Shown here piece by piece: positions 1 to 7,129 of a DNA stretch of 10,571 bases. The stretch lies in assembly GCA_002469525.1 (NCBI GenBank), contig DKME01000020.1, positions 1 through 10,571 on the forward strand. Direction: 5' to 3'. The notes beneath the pieces were generated by a model. It was not told the origin of the DNA. It made no database searches and saw only the letters and a program-made list of their open reading frames with translations. The position numbers were made by a program, and so were the translations under genes. Numbering within the stretch: position 1 is the first letter of the stretch; every line of letters starts with the position of its first letter. The stretch comes from Actinobacteria bacterium UBA7422 (GTDB lineage: Bacteria; Actinomycetota; Actinomycetes; S36-B12).

Positions 1-79
1 GGCGTGCGCGCGCAATGAACCTGGTGCCCGCCGAATTATTCGACGTCGACAGACTGCTGCTGCAATGCGCAGACGTTAA
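1..79 (+). CDS. ftsW: C-terminal tail of a division gene, probably ftsW (partial)
   Basis: An open frame enters from the left edge (first full codon at 2) and stops with TAA at 77-79. The visible tail is about 25 residues, beginning ACARNEPGARRII, and is strongly basic. A cytoplasmic tail with an 'ARxEP' stretch after the last membrane segment is typical of actinobacterial FtsW, the septal SEDS peptidoglycan glycosyltransferase (lipid II polymerase). ftsW is also the usual gene directly before murG. No catalytic or membrane part lies in the window, so the assignment rests on position and the short tail. It could be another dcw protein. The murG start follows 31 bases after the stop. Confidence 0.55.
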   Translation, partial: ACARNEPGARRIIRRRQTAAAMRRR

Positions 80-110
80 GTTCCGAAAAACATCCGGGAA
101 TACTTTCGCT

Positions 111-1193
111 ATGAGAATTGTCCTTGCAGCCGGAGGCAGCGCCGGTCACGTGTATCCAGCGATCAACACGGCCCAAGCAATCCTTGATCTTGACCCGTCT
201 TCGAGCGTGACAATTATGGGAACGGATCGAGGACTAGACACGACCTTGGTGCCACCGACTGGTTTGGCATTGGAGCTATTGCCATCGGCACCATTTCCCC
301 GCAAACTCAATGGGCAAGCGTTGGCATTTGGCCCGAAATTCATAAAATCAATCCAACTTGCGCGAAAATTTATGAAAGGAAACGGAACTGAAGTTGTGAT
401 TGGGTTTGGTGGGTATGCGAGCGCTCCTGCCTATCTAGCAGCAAGAAATCTGGGGCTGTGCGTCATTGTGCATGAAGCGAATTCAACGGCGGGGCTTGCA
501 AATAAGTTGGGTGCCCGACTAACCCCAAATGTTGCTTCCATGTTCGAGGGGGTACTTCCGGGTTCACGGGTGATTGGGATGCCACTAAGCCCTGAAATTA
601 TTAGGCTTAACCGTGACAGGGATCGACGTGCCGCGCGGATTTTCTTTGATCTCCCGCAAGAGGGCCCGGTACTTTTAGTCTTTGGCGGATCGCAGGGCGC
701 ACAGAGTATTAATTGTGCAATTGAAAATTCGTTGCCAGAGCTACTTGCGGCAGGAGTGAGCGTACTTCATTCTGTTGGAGCGACTAACAAGTCGGACAAT
801 GTGGTTCCCGTTGATAGTGGTGGGGCTGTGTATCGGCAAATCCCATTTATCGACCGAATGGACTACGCATACGGTGCGTCCGACATGGTGGTGTCACGCG
901 CAGGAGCAATGAGCGTTGCAGAAATTTCCACCGTGGGGATTCCCGCTGTTTTTGTCCCACTACCCATAGGCAATGGAGAGCAGAAACGCAATGCGAGAGA
1001 ATTGATAAATTCCGGCGGTGCGCTCATGTGTGACAATTCAAGATTCGACCGAGATTTTATTGTTCGCGAGATTCTGCCGCTGATACTCAACCCACCAGAT
1101 CTCAACCGAATGTCAGATGCAATGAATGGGTTGACACCACCTGATGCAGCCCGGGAATTGGCGGCTTGGGGGTTATCGTGTTCGAGAGAGTAA
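111..1193 (+). CDS. murG: MurG, UDP-GlcNAc:undecaprenyl-PP-MurNAc-pentapeptide GlcNAc transferase
   Basis: MurG adds GlcNAc from UDP-GlcNAc to lipid I to make lipid II on the inner face of the membrane. The protein has 360 residues, the usual family length. It has the two-domain GT-B layout of GT28 enzymes: N-terminal glycine loop GGSAGHVYPA (8-17), second loop GFGGYASAPA (98-107), HEANSTAGLANK (121-132), C-domain loop FGGSQGAQSIN (191-201), donor-binding SRAGAMSVAEI (262-272) and GEQKRNA (289-295), which corresponds to the family's HQxxNA. I chose the ATG at 111 because MRIVLAAGG is the normal MurG N-terminus. An in-frame ATG at 15 would add 32 unrelated residues and overlap the ftsW tail. 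The ribosome binding site is weak (CGGGA about 13 bases upstream), so translation may be coupled to the upstream gene. murC follows 28 bases after the stop. Confidence 0.97.
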   Translation: MRIVLAAGGSAGHVYPAINTAQAILDLDPSSSVTIMGTDRGLDTTLVPPTGLALELLPSAPFPRKLNGQALAFGPKFIKSIQLARKFMKGNGTEVVIGFGGYASAPAYLAARNLGLCVIVHEANSTAGLANKLGARLTPNVASMFEGVLPGSRVIGMPLSPEIIRLNRDRDRRAARIFFDLPQEGPVLLVFGGSQGAQSINCAIENSLPELLAAGVSVLHSVGATNKSDNVVPVDSGGAVYRQIPFIDRMDYAYGASDMVVSRAGAMSVAEISTVGIPAVFVPLPIGNGEQKRNARELINSGGALMCDNSRFDRDFIVREILPLILNPPDLNRMSDAMNGLTPPDAARELAAWGLSCSRE

Positions 1194-1209
1194 GTGGGCG
1201 ATTATTCAA

Positions 1210-1216
1210 GAAAGGA
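1210..1216 (+). promoter_or_regulatory. Ribosome binding site deciding the murC start
   Basis: GAAAGGA lies five bases before the GTG at 1222. It supports that GTG over an in-frame ATG at 1144, which lies inside murG and would add 26 residues not expected before the MurC Rossmann motif. Confidence 0.75.
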
Positions 1217-1221
1217 TTCGC

Positions 1222-2631
1222 GTGTCTGTGCAAGATTTAGGACGTGTTCATGTTGTTGGGATTGGCGGAGCCGGTATGTCCGGGATCGCTCGAATCCTGG
1301 CAGCGCGGGGAGTCCAAGTAAGCGGGTGTGACGCGAAAGACTCGAGACGACTCGCGGCACTGGCCGCTGTCGGTATCCAGACCATGATCGGACACGACCC
1401 AAGCCATATTGATGAAATTGACGTACTTGTTTTGTCCACCGCAATTCCAGCAACGAATCCGGAACGGCTCGAAGCTGCAGTCCGAGGTAAAAAGGTCCTT
1501 AATCGAGCACAAGCGCTGGCATCCATCATGACTGGATTCACGGGCGTGGCTATAACCGGAACACACGGGAAAACTACGACTACTTCGATGGTGACGGTGG
1601 CGCTGCAACATGCAGGTGTTGACCCGTCTTTTGCAATTGGTAGTGAGCTCAACGAGAGTGGCGCGAACGCACACTTGGGCACTGGAGACCTATTCGTCGT
1701 TGAGGCTGACGAAAGTGATGGAGCGTTCTTGGAACTCAATCCAGTCGTGGGGATAGTTACCAATATTGAAGCCGACCACCTTGACCATTGGGGTACATTC
1801 GATGCCATCGAACAAGGTTTCTTGGATTTTGCTTTAGGAATTAAAGGGCGGAACGGCTTTCTCGTGGCCTGTCTTGATGACCCGGGGGCTGCTCGGCTTA
1901 TAGAACGTGGCGCTGACGCTGGTATTGATATTCGTAGCTACGGGGAAAGCCCAGAAGCTGATTTTCACATGGTAGATATTCAGCCATCTGCCTCAGGTTG
2001 GAGTTTTGATACGGCACATAACGGAGTGCGTCTCGGGCGTGTGGAATTGCAAGTATTCGGGCATCACAATGCTTTGAATGCCCAAGCGGCGCTGGTCGCC
2101 ATGATCGGTATGGGTTTCACGTCAGCCCAGGCAATCAGTGGGTTGAACAGGTTTAGTGGCACGCGACGCAGATTTGATTTCAAGGGAGAAGCGGCCGGAG
2201 TTCGAGTCTATGACGACTATGCCCACCATCCCACTGAAATAACCGCCACCCTTCGGGCGGCCCGTGAGTTAGTTGGCGAAGGACAATTAATCGTGGCATT
2301 TCAAGCTCACCACTACTACCGAACCGCATTATTCTCGAAGGAATTCGGAGTGGCGCTTGGCCTTGCCGACCGCGCCGTCATCTTGGAAGTATTCGCACCG
2401 GGGGAAACTCCGATACCCGGTGCAAGTGGGCAAACCATGGCATCCCACGTGCCGCTAGCTCCCGAGTGTGTGACTTTTGAGCCTTCGTGGTCGGCGGTCT
2501 CCCAAGACTTGCTCGAACACGCGCAACCAGGTGACATCATCATGACCTTGGGTGCGGGTGATATCGGTTTAATCGCCGCGGAAGTTGTTGAAAAACTGCG
2601 AGAGCAAGAACCAGGAAACTTGAATGAGTGA
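1222..2631 (+). CDS. murC: MurC, UDP-N-acetylmuramate--L-alanine ligase
   Basis: MurC is the ATP-dependent cytoplasmic ligase that adds L-Ala to UDP-MurNAc, the first step of the stem peptide. With the GTG start it has 469 residues, normal for the family. All three Mur-ligase domains are visible: the UDP-binding N-domain with GIGGAGMSGIAR (13-24); the ATPase domain with P-loop GTHGKTTTT (113-121), EADESD (161-166), NIEADHLDHWG (181-191) and HHNALNA (281-287); and the C-domain with DDYAHHPTEI (331-340) and TLGAGDIG (442-449). One oddity: the usual QPHxYSRT stretch reads QAHHYYRT (361-368), with Pro to Ala and Ser to Tyr, and its His and Arg kept. murC ends eight bases inside ftsQ, which implies translational coupling. 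Unlike in many clusters, no murB or ddl lies between murC and ftsQ. Confidence 0.97.
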   Translation: MSVQDLGRVHVVGIGGAGMSGIARILAARGVQVSGCDAKDSRRLAALAAVGIQTMIGHDPSHIDEIDVLVLSTAIPATNPERLEAAVRGKKVLNRAQALASIMTGFTGVAITGTHGKTTTTSMVTVALQHAGVDPSFAIGSELNESGANAHLGTGDLFVVEADESDGAFLELNPVVGIVTNIEADHLDHWGTFDAIEQGFLDFALGIKGRNGFLVACLDDPGAARLIERGADAGIDIRSYGESPEADFHMVDIQPSASGWSFDTAHNGVRLGRVELQVFGHHNALNAQAALVAMIGMGFTSAQAISGLNRFSGTRRRFDFKGEAAGVRVYDDYAHHPTEITATLRAARELVGEGQLIVAFQAHHYYRTALFSKEFGVALGLADRAVILEVFAPGETPIPGASGQTMASHVPLAPECVTFEPSWSAVSQDLLEHAQPGDIIMTLGAGDIGLIAAEVVEKLREQEPGNLNE

Positions 2632-3388
2632 CCCAGAAAATAGTGTCATTTCTGCAGGCAACACGCCACAATCTGACGACTTCGCCGCTTACACGAGTAG
2701 TAAGAAGAAACTGAAACTCTGGTGGATAGTCGTTCCTGTCATCTTGATATCAATTGGACTCGTTACTTGGCTGGTCTGGTTCTCTCCTGTATTTGCAGTA
2801 AAGGAAGTTCAAGTAGTTGACGCCACTGGTCAAGTCCTTTCACTGGAACAAGTTTCCCAAGTTCGCGATATCGCCAGTATTTCCATAAATCAACCGATTG
2901 CCAGGCTTGATAGCGATTCGGCCGCTCAAGCAATCGCGAATTTGCCGTGGGTCTCTGCTGTGGAAGTGCGCAGGGGCTGGCCCAACGAAGTTGTAGTCGC
3001 TCTCGACCTAAGGGTGCCCTTAGCACGGGTCAAGGAGGGTGACACCAACAAAGGAGTGGACGCCGAAGGAGTCATTTTCGAATCGAACGCACTTGATGGA
3101 TTACCACTGATTCAGGCGTCAGGTGCGCCCTTAGTTTCGGCGGTCGAGGTGGTTGCTGCGCTGCCAAACAAGCTGGCTAAGAAAGTTGTTCGGGTGCGAG
3201 CGGCGTCAATTGACAGCATCGAATTGGATCTCAAGTCCGGCTCAACGGTGCGCTGGGGGAGTTCGGACGAACTCGAATTTAAGGCCGCGGTGCTCGACGC
3301 GCTTCTTTCTCGCCGGGCACAAATCTATGACGTAAGCGCTCCTGAATTGCCGACTACGACCGACGAAAAGGGACCAAAGAAGCGATAA
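2624..3388 (+). CDS. ftsQ: FtsQ/DivIB-type divisome protein with POTRA domain
   Basis: FtsQ is a bitopic membrane protein that links early and late divisome parts through FtsB/FtsL. The 254-residue product has a polar cytoplasmic N-tail (1-28, ending in SSKKK), one membrane segment at about 32-52 (WWIVVPVILISIGLVTWLVW) and a POTRA domain at about 56-130. That domain has the typical LPWVSAVEVRRGWPNEV stretch (107-123) followed by a basic strand. The C-terminal beta domain (about 130-240) is less conserved. It starts at the ATG overlapping the murC stop by eight bases, with AGGA seven bases upstream. The C-terminus ends in a short charged tail. The family is variable in sequence, but topology, POTRA motif and position between murC and ftsZ make the call firm. 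Confidence 0.93.
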   Translation: MSDPENSVISAGNTPQSDDFAAYTSSKKKLKLWWIVVPVILISIGLVTWLVWFSPVFAVKEVQVVDATGQVLSLEQVSQVRDIASISINQPIARLDSDSAAQAIANLPWVSAVEVRRGWPNEVVVALDLRVPLARVKEGDTNKGVDAEGVIFESNALDGLPLIQASGAPLVSAVEVVAALPNKLAKKVVRVRAASIDSIELDLKSGSTVRWGSSDELEFKAAVLDALLSRRAQIYDVSAPELPTTTDEKGPKKR

Positions 3389-3416
3389 GTGCACGCGGAA
3401 ATTGGCATCGATTAAA

Positions 3417-3443
3417 ATTTTTTTGAAACATTTTCGAAAAAAT
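3417..3443 (+). repeat. AT-rich 12-bp hairpin after ftsQ
   Basis: A near-perfect inverted repeat begins 29 bases after the ftsQ stop. The left arm 3417-3428 (A, seven T, G, AAA) pairs with the right arm 3432-3443 (TTT, CG, six A, T). There are 12 pairs including one T-G wobble, and the loop is CAT (3429-3431). It lacks the GC-rich stem and the following T run of a classical terminator. It could be a protein-binding site, a weak pause or 3'-end element of the upstream operon, or part of the ftsZ promoter region. The function is unknown; the symmetry itself is read directly. Confidence 0.6.
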
Positions 3444-3480
3444 AGCCATTCTGGCTTGCGCTTTCCCATCTGGACCGTCT

Positions 3481-3508
3481 ATGGTCCGCGCGGCCACAAA
3501 CGGACCAT
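3481..3508 (+). repeat. 8-bp perfect dyad ATGGTCCG/CGGACCAT upstream of ftsZ
   Basis: ATGGTCCG (3481-3488) and CGGACCAT (3501-3508) are perfect inverted copies separated by 12 bases. A third element, GGACC at 3472-3476, can also pair with GGTCC at 3483-3487 (six-base loop). The middle arm therefore has two alternative partners. The dyad lies about 90-120 bases before the ftsZ start and is not followed by a T run. It may be an operator or an RNA switch element. No function can be assigned from the sequence. Confidence 0.55.
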
Positions 3509-3550
3509 TTGCTTAGCCTCTTGTAGAGGTTGAGGGTTTGTGACTAACGA

Positions 3551-3611
3551 GTTCGGTGGAGCCCCTTTCACCGACACGAACGGAAAAGGAGAGCGGCCGT
3601 GGCGGCTCCAC
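3551..3611 (+). promoter_or_regulatory. ftsZ leader with alternative pairings around the RBS and start codon
   Basis: GTGGAGCC (3556-3563) is the exact complement of GGCTCCAC (3604-3611) inside the first codons of ftsZ. This pairing would loop out the Shine-Dalgarno AAGGAG (3586-3591) and the GTG start (3599). The left arm also belongs to a local hairpin, TCGGTG (3553-3558) with CACCGA (3569-3574), so the two structures exclude each other. The complementarity is seen directly. A role in translational control of ftsZ is inference. Confidence 0.4.
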
Positions 3612-4684
3612 AGAACTACTTAGCAGTAATCAAGGTTGTCGGAATTGGTGGCGGCGGTGTTAACGCGGTCAACAGAATGATTGAGGTCGGTCTTAAAGGC
3701 GTCGAGTTCATCGCTATCAACACCGACGCGCAGGCACTCCTCATGAGCGACGCGGATGTCAAACTGGACATTGGGCGTGAGTTGACACGAGGCCTTGGCG
3801 CTGGTGCCAACCCTGAGGTTGGCAAGAAAGCAGCCGAAGACCATTTAGAGGAAATCGAAGAAGTGCTCCGCGGCGCGGACATGGTCTTTGTCACGGCGGG
3901 CGAGGGCGGTGGAACCGGCACCGGTGGTGCGCCTGTAGTCGCCAAGGTGGCTCGCACACTGGGTGCATTGACAATCGGTGTGGTCACCAGGCCATTTGGG
4001 TTTGAGGGTCGCCGCCGGATGTCACAGGCCGACCAAGGAGTCGATGAACTGCGTGCCGAAGTGGACACGCTCATCGTGATTCCCAACGACAGACTTCTTT
4101 CGTTGGCGGATCGAGAGATCTCCGTAATTGACGCTTTCCGTCAGGCAGATCACGTGCTTCTGCAAGGAGTGAGTGGAATCACTGACTTGATTACGACTCC
4201 GGGACTAATCAACCTTGACTTTGCCGACGTCAAGAGTGTCATGCACTCTGCCGGGTCAGCATTGATGGGAATTGGCTCCTCCAGAGGAGAAGACAGGGCA
4301 GTGCAAGCGGCTGAGAAGGCGATTTCAAGCCCACTACTTGAGGCAGGTATTGACGGCGCTCACGGTGTACTCCTGTCAATTTCAGGCGGTAGCGACTTAG
4401 GGCTTTTCGAGATCAATGAAGCTGCACGATTAGTCGCTGATGCAGCGCATCCTGACGCAAACATTATTTTCGGAGCAGTGATCGACGACACCCTCGGTGA
4501 CGAAGTCAGAGTCACGGTAATTGCGGCTGGCTTCGACGGCGGAGAACCACCCGCAAAGAAGGTGTCTGCGCGAGATGCCGCGTCCGCAGAGGCACCTGTG
4601 TTTGGCCAAAGCGTTCAACAGCCAAAGACGGTTGCCTTCGACGACACTGACGATGACCTAGATATACCTGATTTCTTGAAATAA
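3599..4684 (+). CDS. ftsZ: FtsZ, tubulin-like division GTPase
   Basis: FtsZ polymerises with GTP at mid-cell to form the Z ring that recruits the divisome. The protein has 361 residues. Visible features are the N-terminal [13 protein letters not shown] (15-27), the tubulin signature GGGTGTGG (103-110), [10 protein letters not shown] (131-140), the NDRL stretch (163-166), the catalytic T7 loop NLDFAD (205-210) and the conserved C-terminal peptide [10 protein letters not shown] (352-361) that binds partners such as SepF. The disordered linker before that peptide is short (about 35 residues), so the protein is compact compared with many actinobacterial FtsZ. The start is GTG, with AAGGAG seven bases upstream. 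Its own control region lies upstream. pgeF begins on the base after the stop. Identification is certain. Confidence 0.99.
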   Translation: MAAPQNYLAVIKVVGIGGGGVNAVNRMIEVGLKGVEFIAINTDAQALLMSDADVKLDIGRELTRGLGAGANPEVGKKAAEDHLEEIEEVLRGADMVFVTAGEGGGTGTGGAPVVAKVARTLGALTIGVVTRPFGFEGRRRMSQADQGVDELRAEVDTLIVIPNDRLLSLADREISVIDAFRQADHVLLQGVSGITDLITTPGLINLDFADVKSVMHSAGSALMGIGSSRGEDRAVQAAEKAISSPLLEAGIDGAHGVLLSISGGSDLGLFEINEAARLVADAAHPDANIIFGAVIDDTLGDEVRVTVIAAGFDGGEPPAKKVSARDAASAEAPVFGQSVQQPKTVAFDDTDDDLDIPDFLK

Positions 4685-5455
4685 ATGGTCCTTCCCCTTG
4701 CCAGTGGTGTATTTGCGCCAGTGGCACCTGGTGACCGTCCAGCTTTCTGGGCGGTCACTGGTCGTTTGGGTGGAAATAGTTCGGGGGCATTCAGTTCAGC
4801 GAATATCGCTTCCCACGTCGGAGACGATCAGGGTTGCGTTGACCAGAATCTAGAGGGTTTGGCGCAACTTATCGGGATGAATCGATCGCACTTAGCTCTC
4901 ATGGAGCCGGTGCACGGTAAATCGATCGGAGTAGTTGCGCAGGCAGGAGTTTTTACCCGCGTTGATGCCTTGGTATCGGCTTCACAAGGGATTGGGTTAG
5001 TTGCAATGGGTGCTGATTGTGTACCTTTAGTTTTCTACGGATCCCGTGGGCTGTCATCCCCACTAGTCAGTGCGGTGCATTGTGGCTGGAAGGGTTTAGT
5101 TGCCGGCATAGTGACCGCGACCATCTTGGAGTTGCGAGGACATGGCGCAAGTGACATTCAGGCGGTGGTTGGCCCTGCCATTTGTGGCGGGTGCTACTCA
5201 TCGCATGCGCAGCGGCGCGATTTGGTGAGACAATCGACCGTGAAAGAAGTCTCTATTGCGGCATTGCAGACACAACACGGAATAGACGTTCGTGCCGGTG
5301 TGATTGCTGAGTTGGCGTTACAAGGTATCGCACCATTGGTTGTGGGCGGATGCACCTATGAAAATCCTGAGGAACTTTTTTCTTATCGCCGCGAGAGGGT
5401 AACTGGTCGGCAAGGAGTAATCGTGGCCATAACTGAACATCAGGAGGAATCATGA
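4685..5455 (+). CDS. pgeF: PgeF/YfiH family (LACC1-like, 'laccase domain') protein
   Basis: The 256-residue protein belongs to the YfiH/DUF152 family. Members were first called polyphenol oxidases. They are now linked to purine nucleoside phosphorylase/deaminase chemistry, and in E. coli to editing of the peptidoglycan stem peptide (PgeF). The metal/active-site triad is present: His77 (EPVHGKS), Cys112 (GADCVPL) and His132 (VHCGWKG). The C-terminal YRRERVTGRQG block (about 234-244) is also present. The usual GPAIGPCCYE stretch reads GPAICGGCYS, so one neighbouring cysteine is shifted. The ATG directly abuts the ftsZ stop (TAAATG) with no visible ribosome binding site, which points to re-initiation by ribosomes finishing ftsZ. 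It overlaps yggS by four bases. The position after ftsZ is conserved in Actinobacteria, and the true substrate here is not known. Confidence 0.9.
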   Translation: MVLPLASGVFAPVAPGDRPAFWAVTGRLGGNSSGAFSSANIASHVGDDQGCVDQNLEGLAQLIGMNRSHLALMEPVHGKSIGVVAQAGVFTRVDALVSASQGIGLVAMGADCVPLVFYGSRGLSSPLVSAVHCGWKGLVAGIVTATILELRGHGASDIQAVVGPAICGGCYSSHAQRRDLVRQSTVKEVSIAALQTQHGIDVRAGVIAELALQGIAPLVVGGCTYENPEELFSYRRERVTGRQGVIVAITEHQEES

Positions 5456-6162
5456 GCGACCAGCTTCACGATAGAAGCAAGCAACTCCGTAACAACCTAG
5501 AAGCTGCGCACGAACGGATTAGAAATGCGAGTGACGGCAGAGTCGTTGAGCTACTAGTTGTTTCCAAGACCTACCCTGCAACCGACGTGAAGATTTTGAG
5601 CCAATTGGGCCAGGTTCGCTTCGGGGAAAATAGAGACCAAGAAGCACGGGAAAAAGTGTTGGAATGTACTGATTTTCCATTGTTGAAGTGGCACATGATC
5701 GGGCAACTGCAAAGTAACAAATTCAAGTCGATCGCTCGTTGGGCTGACATGGTCGAGACTCTAGATCGGGTTGACCACGTTCAGGCATTGGAAAAAGCGG
5801 CCTCAATGGCCAATAGGACATTGAGGGTTCTCATACAATTCAATCTTGATCCCGCAGATTCGCCCAGTCGCGGTGGTGCGCATGTTTCTCAGATCCCCGA
5901 ATTCCTCCAAGAGTTTGATCAGGCGCCGCATTTGTTGCTCAGGGGAGTCATGGGTATTGCCCCTCACCCCAGTACGGGCATGCCCGCAGGAGGAGCCTTC
6001 GAAAAATTGGCCTCAACCTCACAAATGATTCGAGAAACGCACCCTGACGCGGAGATGATCTCGGCAGGTATGTCCGAGGATCTTGAATCCGCAATTTCCG
6101 CAGGCGCGACACAGGTTCGACTTGGCAGTGCGATCCTCGGACAGCGGCAATATGTGCAGTAA
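5452..6162 (+). CDS. yggS: YggS/PLPBP family PLP-binding protein
   Basis: This is a cytosolic pyridoxal-5'-phosphate carrier/homeostasis protein. It has the alanine-racemase-like TIM barrel fold but no known enzymatic activity. The 236-residue length is typical. The PLP lysine is Lys39 in LLVVSKTYP, followed by FGENRDQEA (57-65), WHMIGQLQSNK (80-90) and the phosphate-binding end SAGMSEDLESAI (204-215) with VRLGSAILG (222-230). Translation is coupled to pgeF through an ATGA overlap and also has a strong ribosome binding site, AGGAGG (5442-5447). The gene sits between pgeF and sepF as in most Actinobacteria and Firmicutes. The reason for its linkage to division genes is not established. Confidence 0.96.
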   Translation: MSDQLHDRSKQLRNNLEAAHERIRNASDGRVVELLVVSKTYPATDVKILSQLGQVRFGENRDQEAREKVLECTDFPLLKWHMIGQLQSNKFKSIARWADMVETLDRVDHVQALEKAASMANRTLRVLIQFNLDPADSPSRGGAHVSQIPEFLQEFDQAPHLLLRGVMGIAPHPSTGMPAGGAFEKLASTSQMIRETHPDAEMISAGMSEDLESAISAGATQVRLGSAILGQRQYVQ

Positions 6163-6226
6163 CCTAGGAGAATGAGGCCTTCGACGAACTGTTCTGTGGA
6201 ATTAAAGGGAAAGCGGTGGGTAGAGC

Positions 6227-6823
6227 ATGGCTAGTGGTTTGCGTCGAATGGCTGTGTACCTAGGTTTGGTGGAAGACGACTCCTACGCGGATGATTATTC
6301 CATGGAGAGCTACGACGATCCTCGGAGTTCACGCAACTCTCCGGAACGTTATGAATCAAGAGTCCAGACTTCGAACAGGGCATATTCAGGTCGCGGTTTT
6401 TCAGACGAATACGGAATCGACGCGCCGGAAAATTCACAAGTTTCGCGGCAGAGGGAATCGCGGGGCGTCCGAACTATTCGGCGTGAGGAAGAACTCCCCA
6501 GCCGCAATGCCGCTCCGGTCCAGGCACCCCAACGTAATTTTGATTTCGGCCGGATTGAGTCGATTCATCCGCGCTCCTACAACGATGCACGCCGAATCGG
6601 AGAGGAATACCGAGAGGGTATCCCGGTTATCATGAATTTGAGCGATCTTGACGACAACGACGCCAAAAGGATTATTGACTTTGCAGCCGGCTTGGTGTTT
6701 GGCTGCCGTGGCAGCATTGAGCGTGTGACCAATAAAGTTTTCCTGCTGTCACCGGTCAATGTTGACGTAGGAGACCAAGCACGAGCACAGGTCGCCCAGG
6801 ACGGCTTCTTCAATCAAAGCTGA
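6227..6823 (+). CDS. sepF: SepF, Z-ring membrane anchor
   Basis: SepF binds the FtsZ C-terminal peptide and tethers the ring to the membrane. In Actinobacteria, which lack FtsA, it is essential for this. The protein has 198 residues. The N-terminal amphipathic helix (about 1-14, [18 protein letters not shown]) is followed by a long acidic, serine- and arginine-rich disordered linker (about 17-104). The SepF/DUF552 core (about 105-182) contains [19 protein letters not shown] (134-152), [15 protein letters not shown] (153-167) and [12 protein letters not shown] (170-181). It starts at the ATG at 6227 with GGTGGG (6215-6220) as a modest ribosome binding site. A 64-base gap separates it from yggS, so a weak promoter here is possible, but I see none clearly. 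Confidence 0.97.
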   Translation: MASGLRRMAVYLGLVEDDSYADDYSMESYDDPRSSRNSPERYESRVQTSNRAYSGRGFSDEYGIDAPENSQVSRQRESRGVRTIRREEELPSRNAAPVQAPQRNFDFGRIESIHPRSYNDARRIGEEYREGIPVIMNLSDLDDNDAKRIIDFAAGLVFGCRGSIERVTNKVFLLSPVNVDVGDQARAQVAQDGFFNQS

Positions 6824-6841
6824 CTCAGGTAGGTTGAGCGA

Positions 6842-7126
6842 GTGAACACGGTAGGCGCATGGATCGCCAATATCCTCTTCCTTTATCTACTCGTTTTGAT
6901 CGGCCGACTTATCTTTGACTTCGTTCAAGTTTTTGCTCGAGAGTGGCGCCCCTCAGGTTTCGTATTAATCATCGTGGAAGGGATCTACACGCTTACCGAA
7001 CCGCCGCTGAAATTGATTAGGCGGGTTGTGCCCCCTCTTAGATTGGGTCAAGTGTCGCTCGACCTAGGCTTTTTGATCCTCCTAATTGGAATTCAAATCC
7101 TCATTGGGATTCTCCGAGGACTCTGA
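6842..7126 (+). CDS. yggT: YggT family small membrane protein
   Basis: This is a 94-residue integral membrane protein with two hydrophobic segments (about 8-27 and 72-92). They are separated by a loop with the family motif TEPPLKLIRRVVPPLRLG (52-69), followed by VSLDLGFLILLIGIQIL. YggT proteins are conserved beside division genes in Actinobacteria, Firmicutes and Cyanobacteria. They have been linked to osmotic stress tolerance and, in plastids/cyanobacteria, to thylakoid or nucleoid/division organisation, but the biochemical role is open. The start is GTG, 18 bases after the sepF stop, with AGGTAGG (6828-6834) upstream. It is the last gene of the + strand run. In many actinobacteria divIVA (wag31) follows here; in this window it does not. 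Confidence 0.92.
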   Translation: MNTVGAWIANILFLYLLVLIGRLIFDFVQVFAREWRPSGFVLIIVEGIYTLTEPPLKLIRRVVPPLRLGQVSLDLGFLILLIGIQILIGILRGL

Positions 7127-7129
7127 ACT

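Larger units (their letters stand above)
3389..3598 (+). promoter_or_regulatory. ftsQ-ftsZ intergenic control region
   Basis: This 210-base gap is the longest non-coding stretch in an otherwise tightly packed + strand gene run. In well-studied actinomycetes such as Streptomyces, ftsZ promoters lie in this same gap, so promoters are expected here. I could not identify a convincing -35/-10 pair by eye. The region contains the AT-rich hairpin (3417-3443), the GGACC/GGTCC dyads (3472-3508) and the leader structure next to the ribosome binding site (3551-3611). It has no plausible gene. Confidence 0.6.

Noticed and set aside
15..110. N-terminal extension of murG from the ATG at 15
   Set aside because: It overlaps the probable ftsW tail in another frame and adds 32 residues unlike any MurG. 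MRIVLAAGG at 111 is the normal start.
1248..1808. 186-codon open frame antisense to murC
   Set aside because: It is a shadow of murC. The composition is biased to Ser/Thr/Pro with no recognisable domain, and murC is unambiguous.
3573..3577. GACAC, the core of WhiA sites known at Streptomyces ftsZ
   Set aside because: A single 5-mer is expected by chance in a gap this long, and it lies only about 20 bases before the start codon.
3616..4086. 156-codon open frame antisense to ftsZ
   Set aside because: It is a shadow frame of the highly conserved ftsZ GTPase domain with low-complexity translation.
6172..6234. 20-codon mini-ORF between yggS and sepF with AGGAG upstream
   Set aside because: AGGAG is only one base from its ATG, too close for normal initiation. 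The peptide has no recognisable features and overlaps the sepF start.
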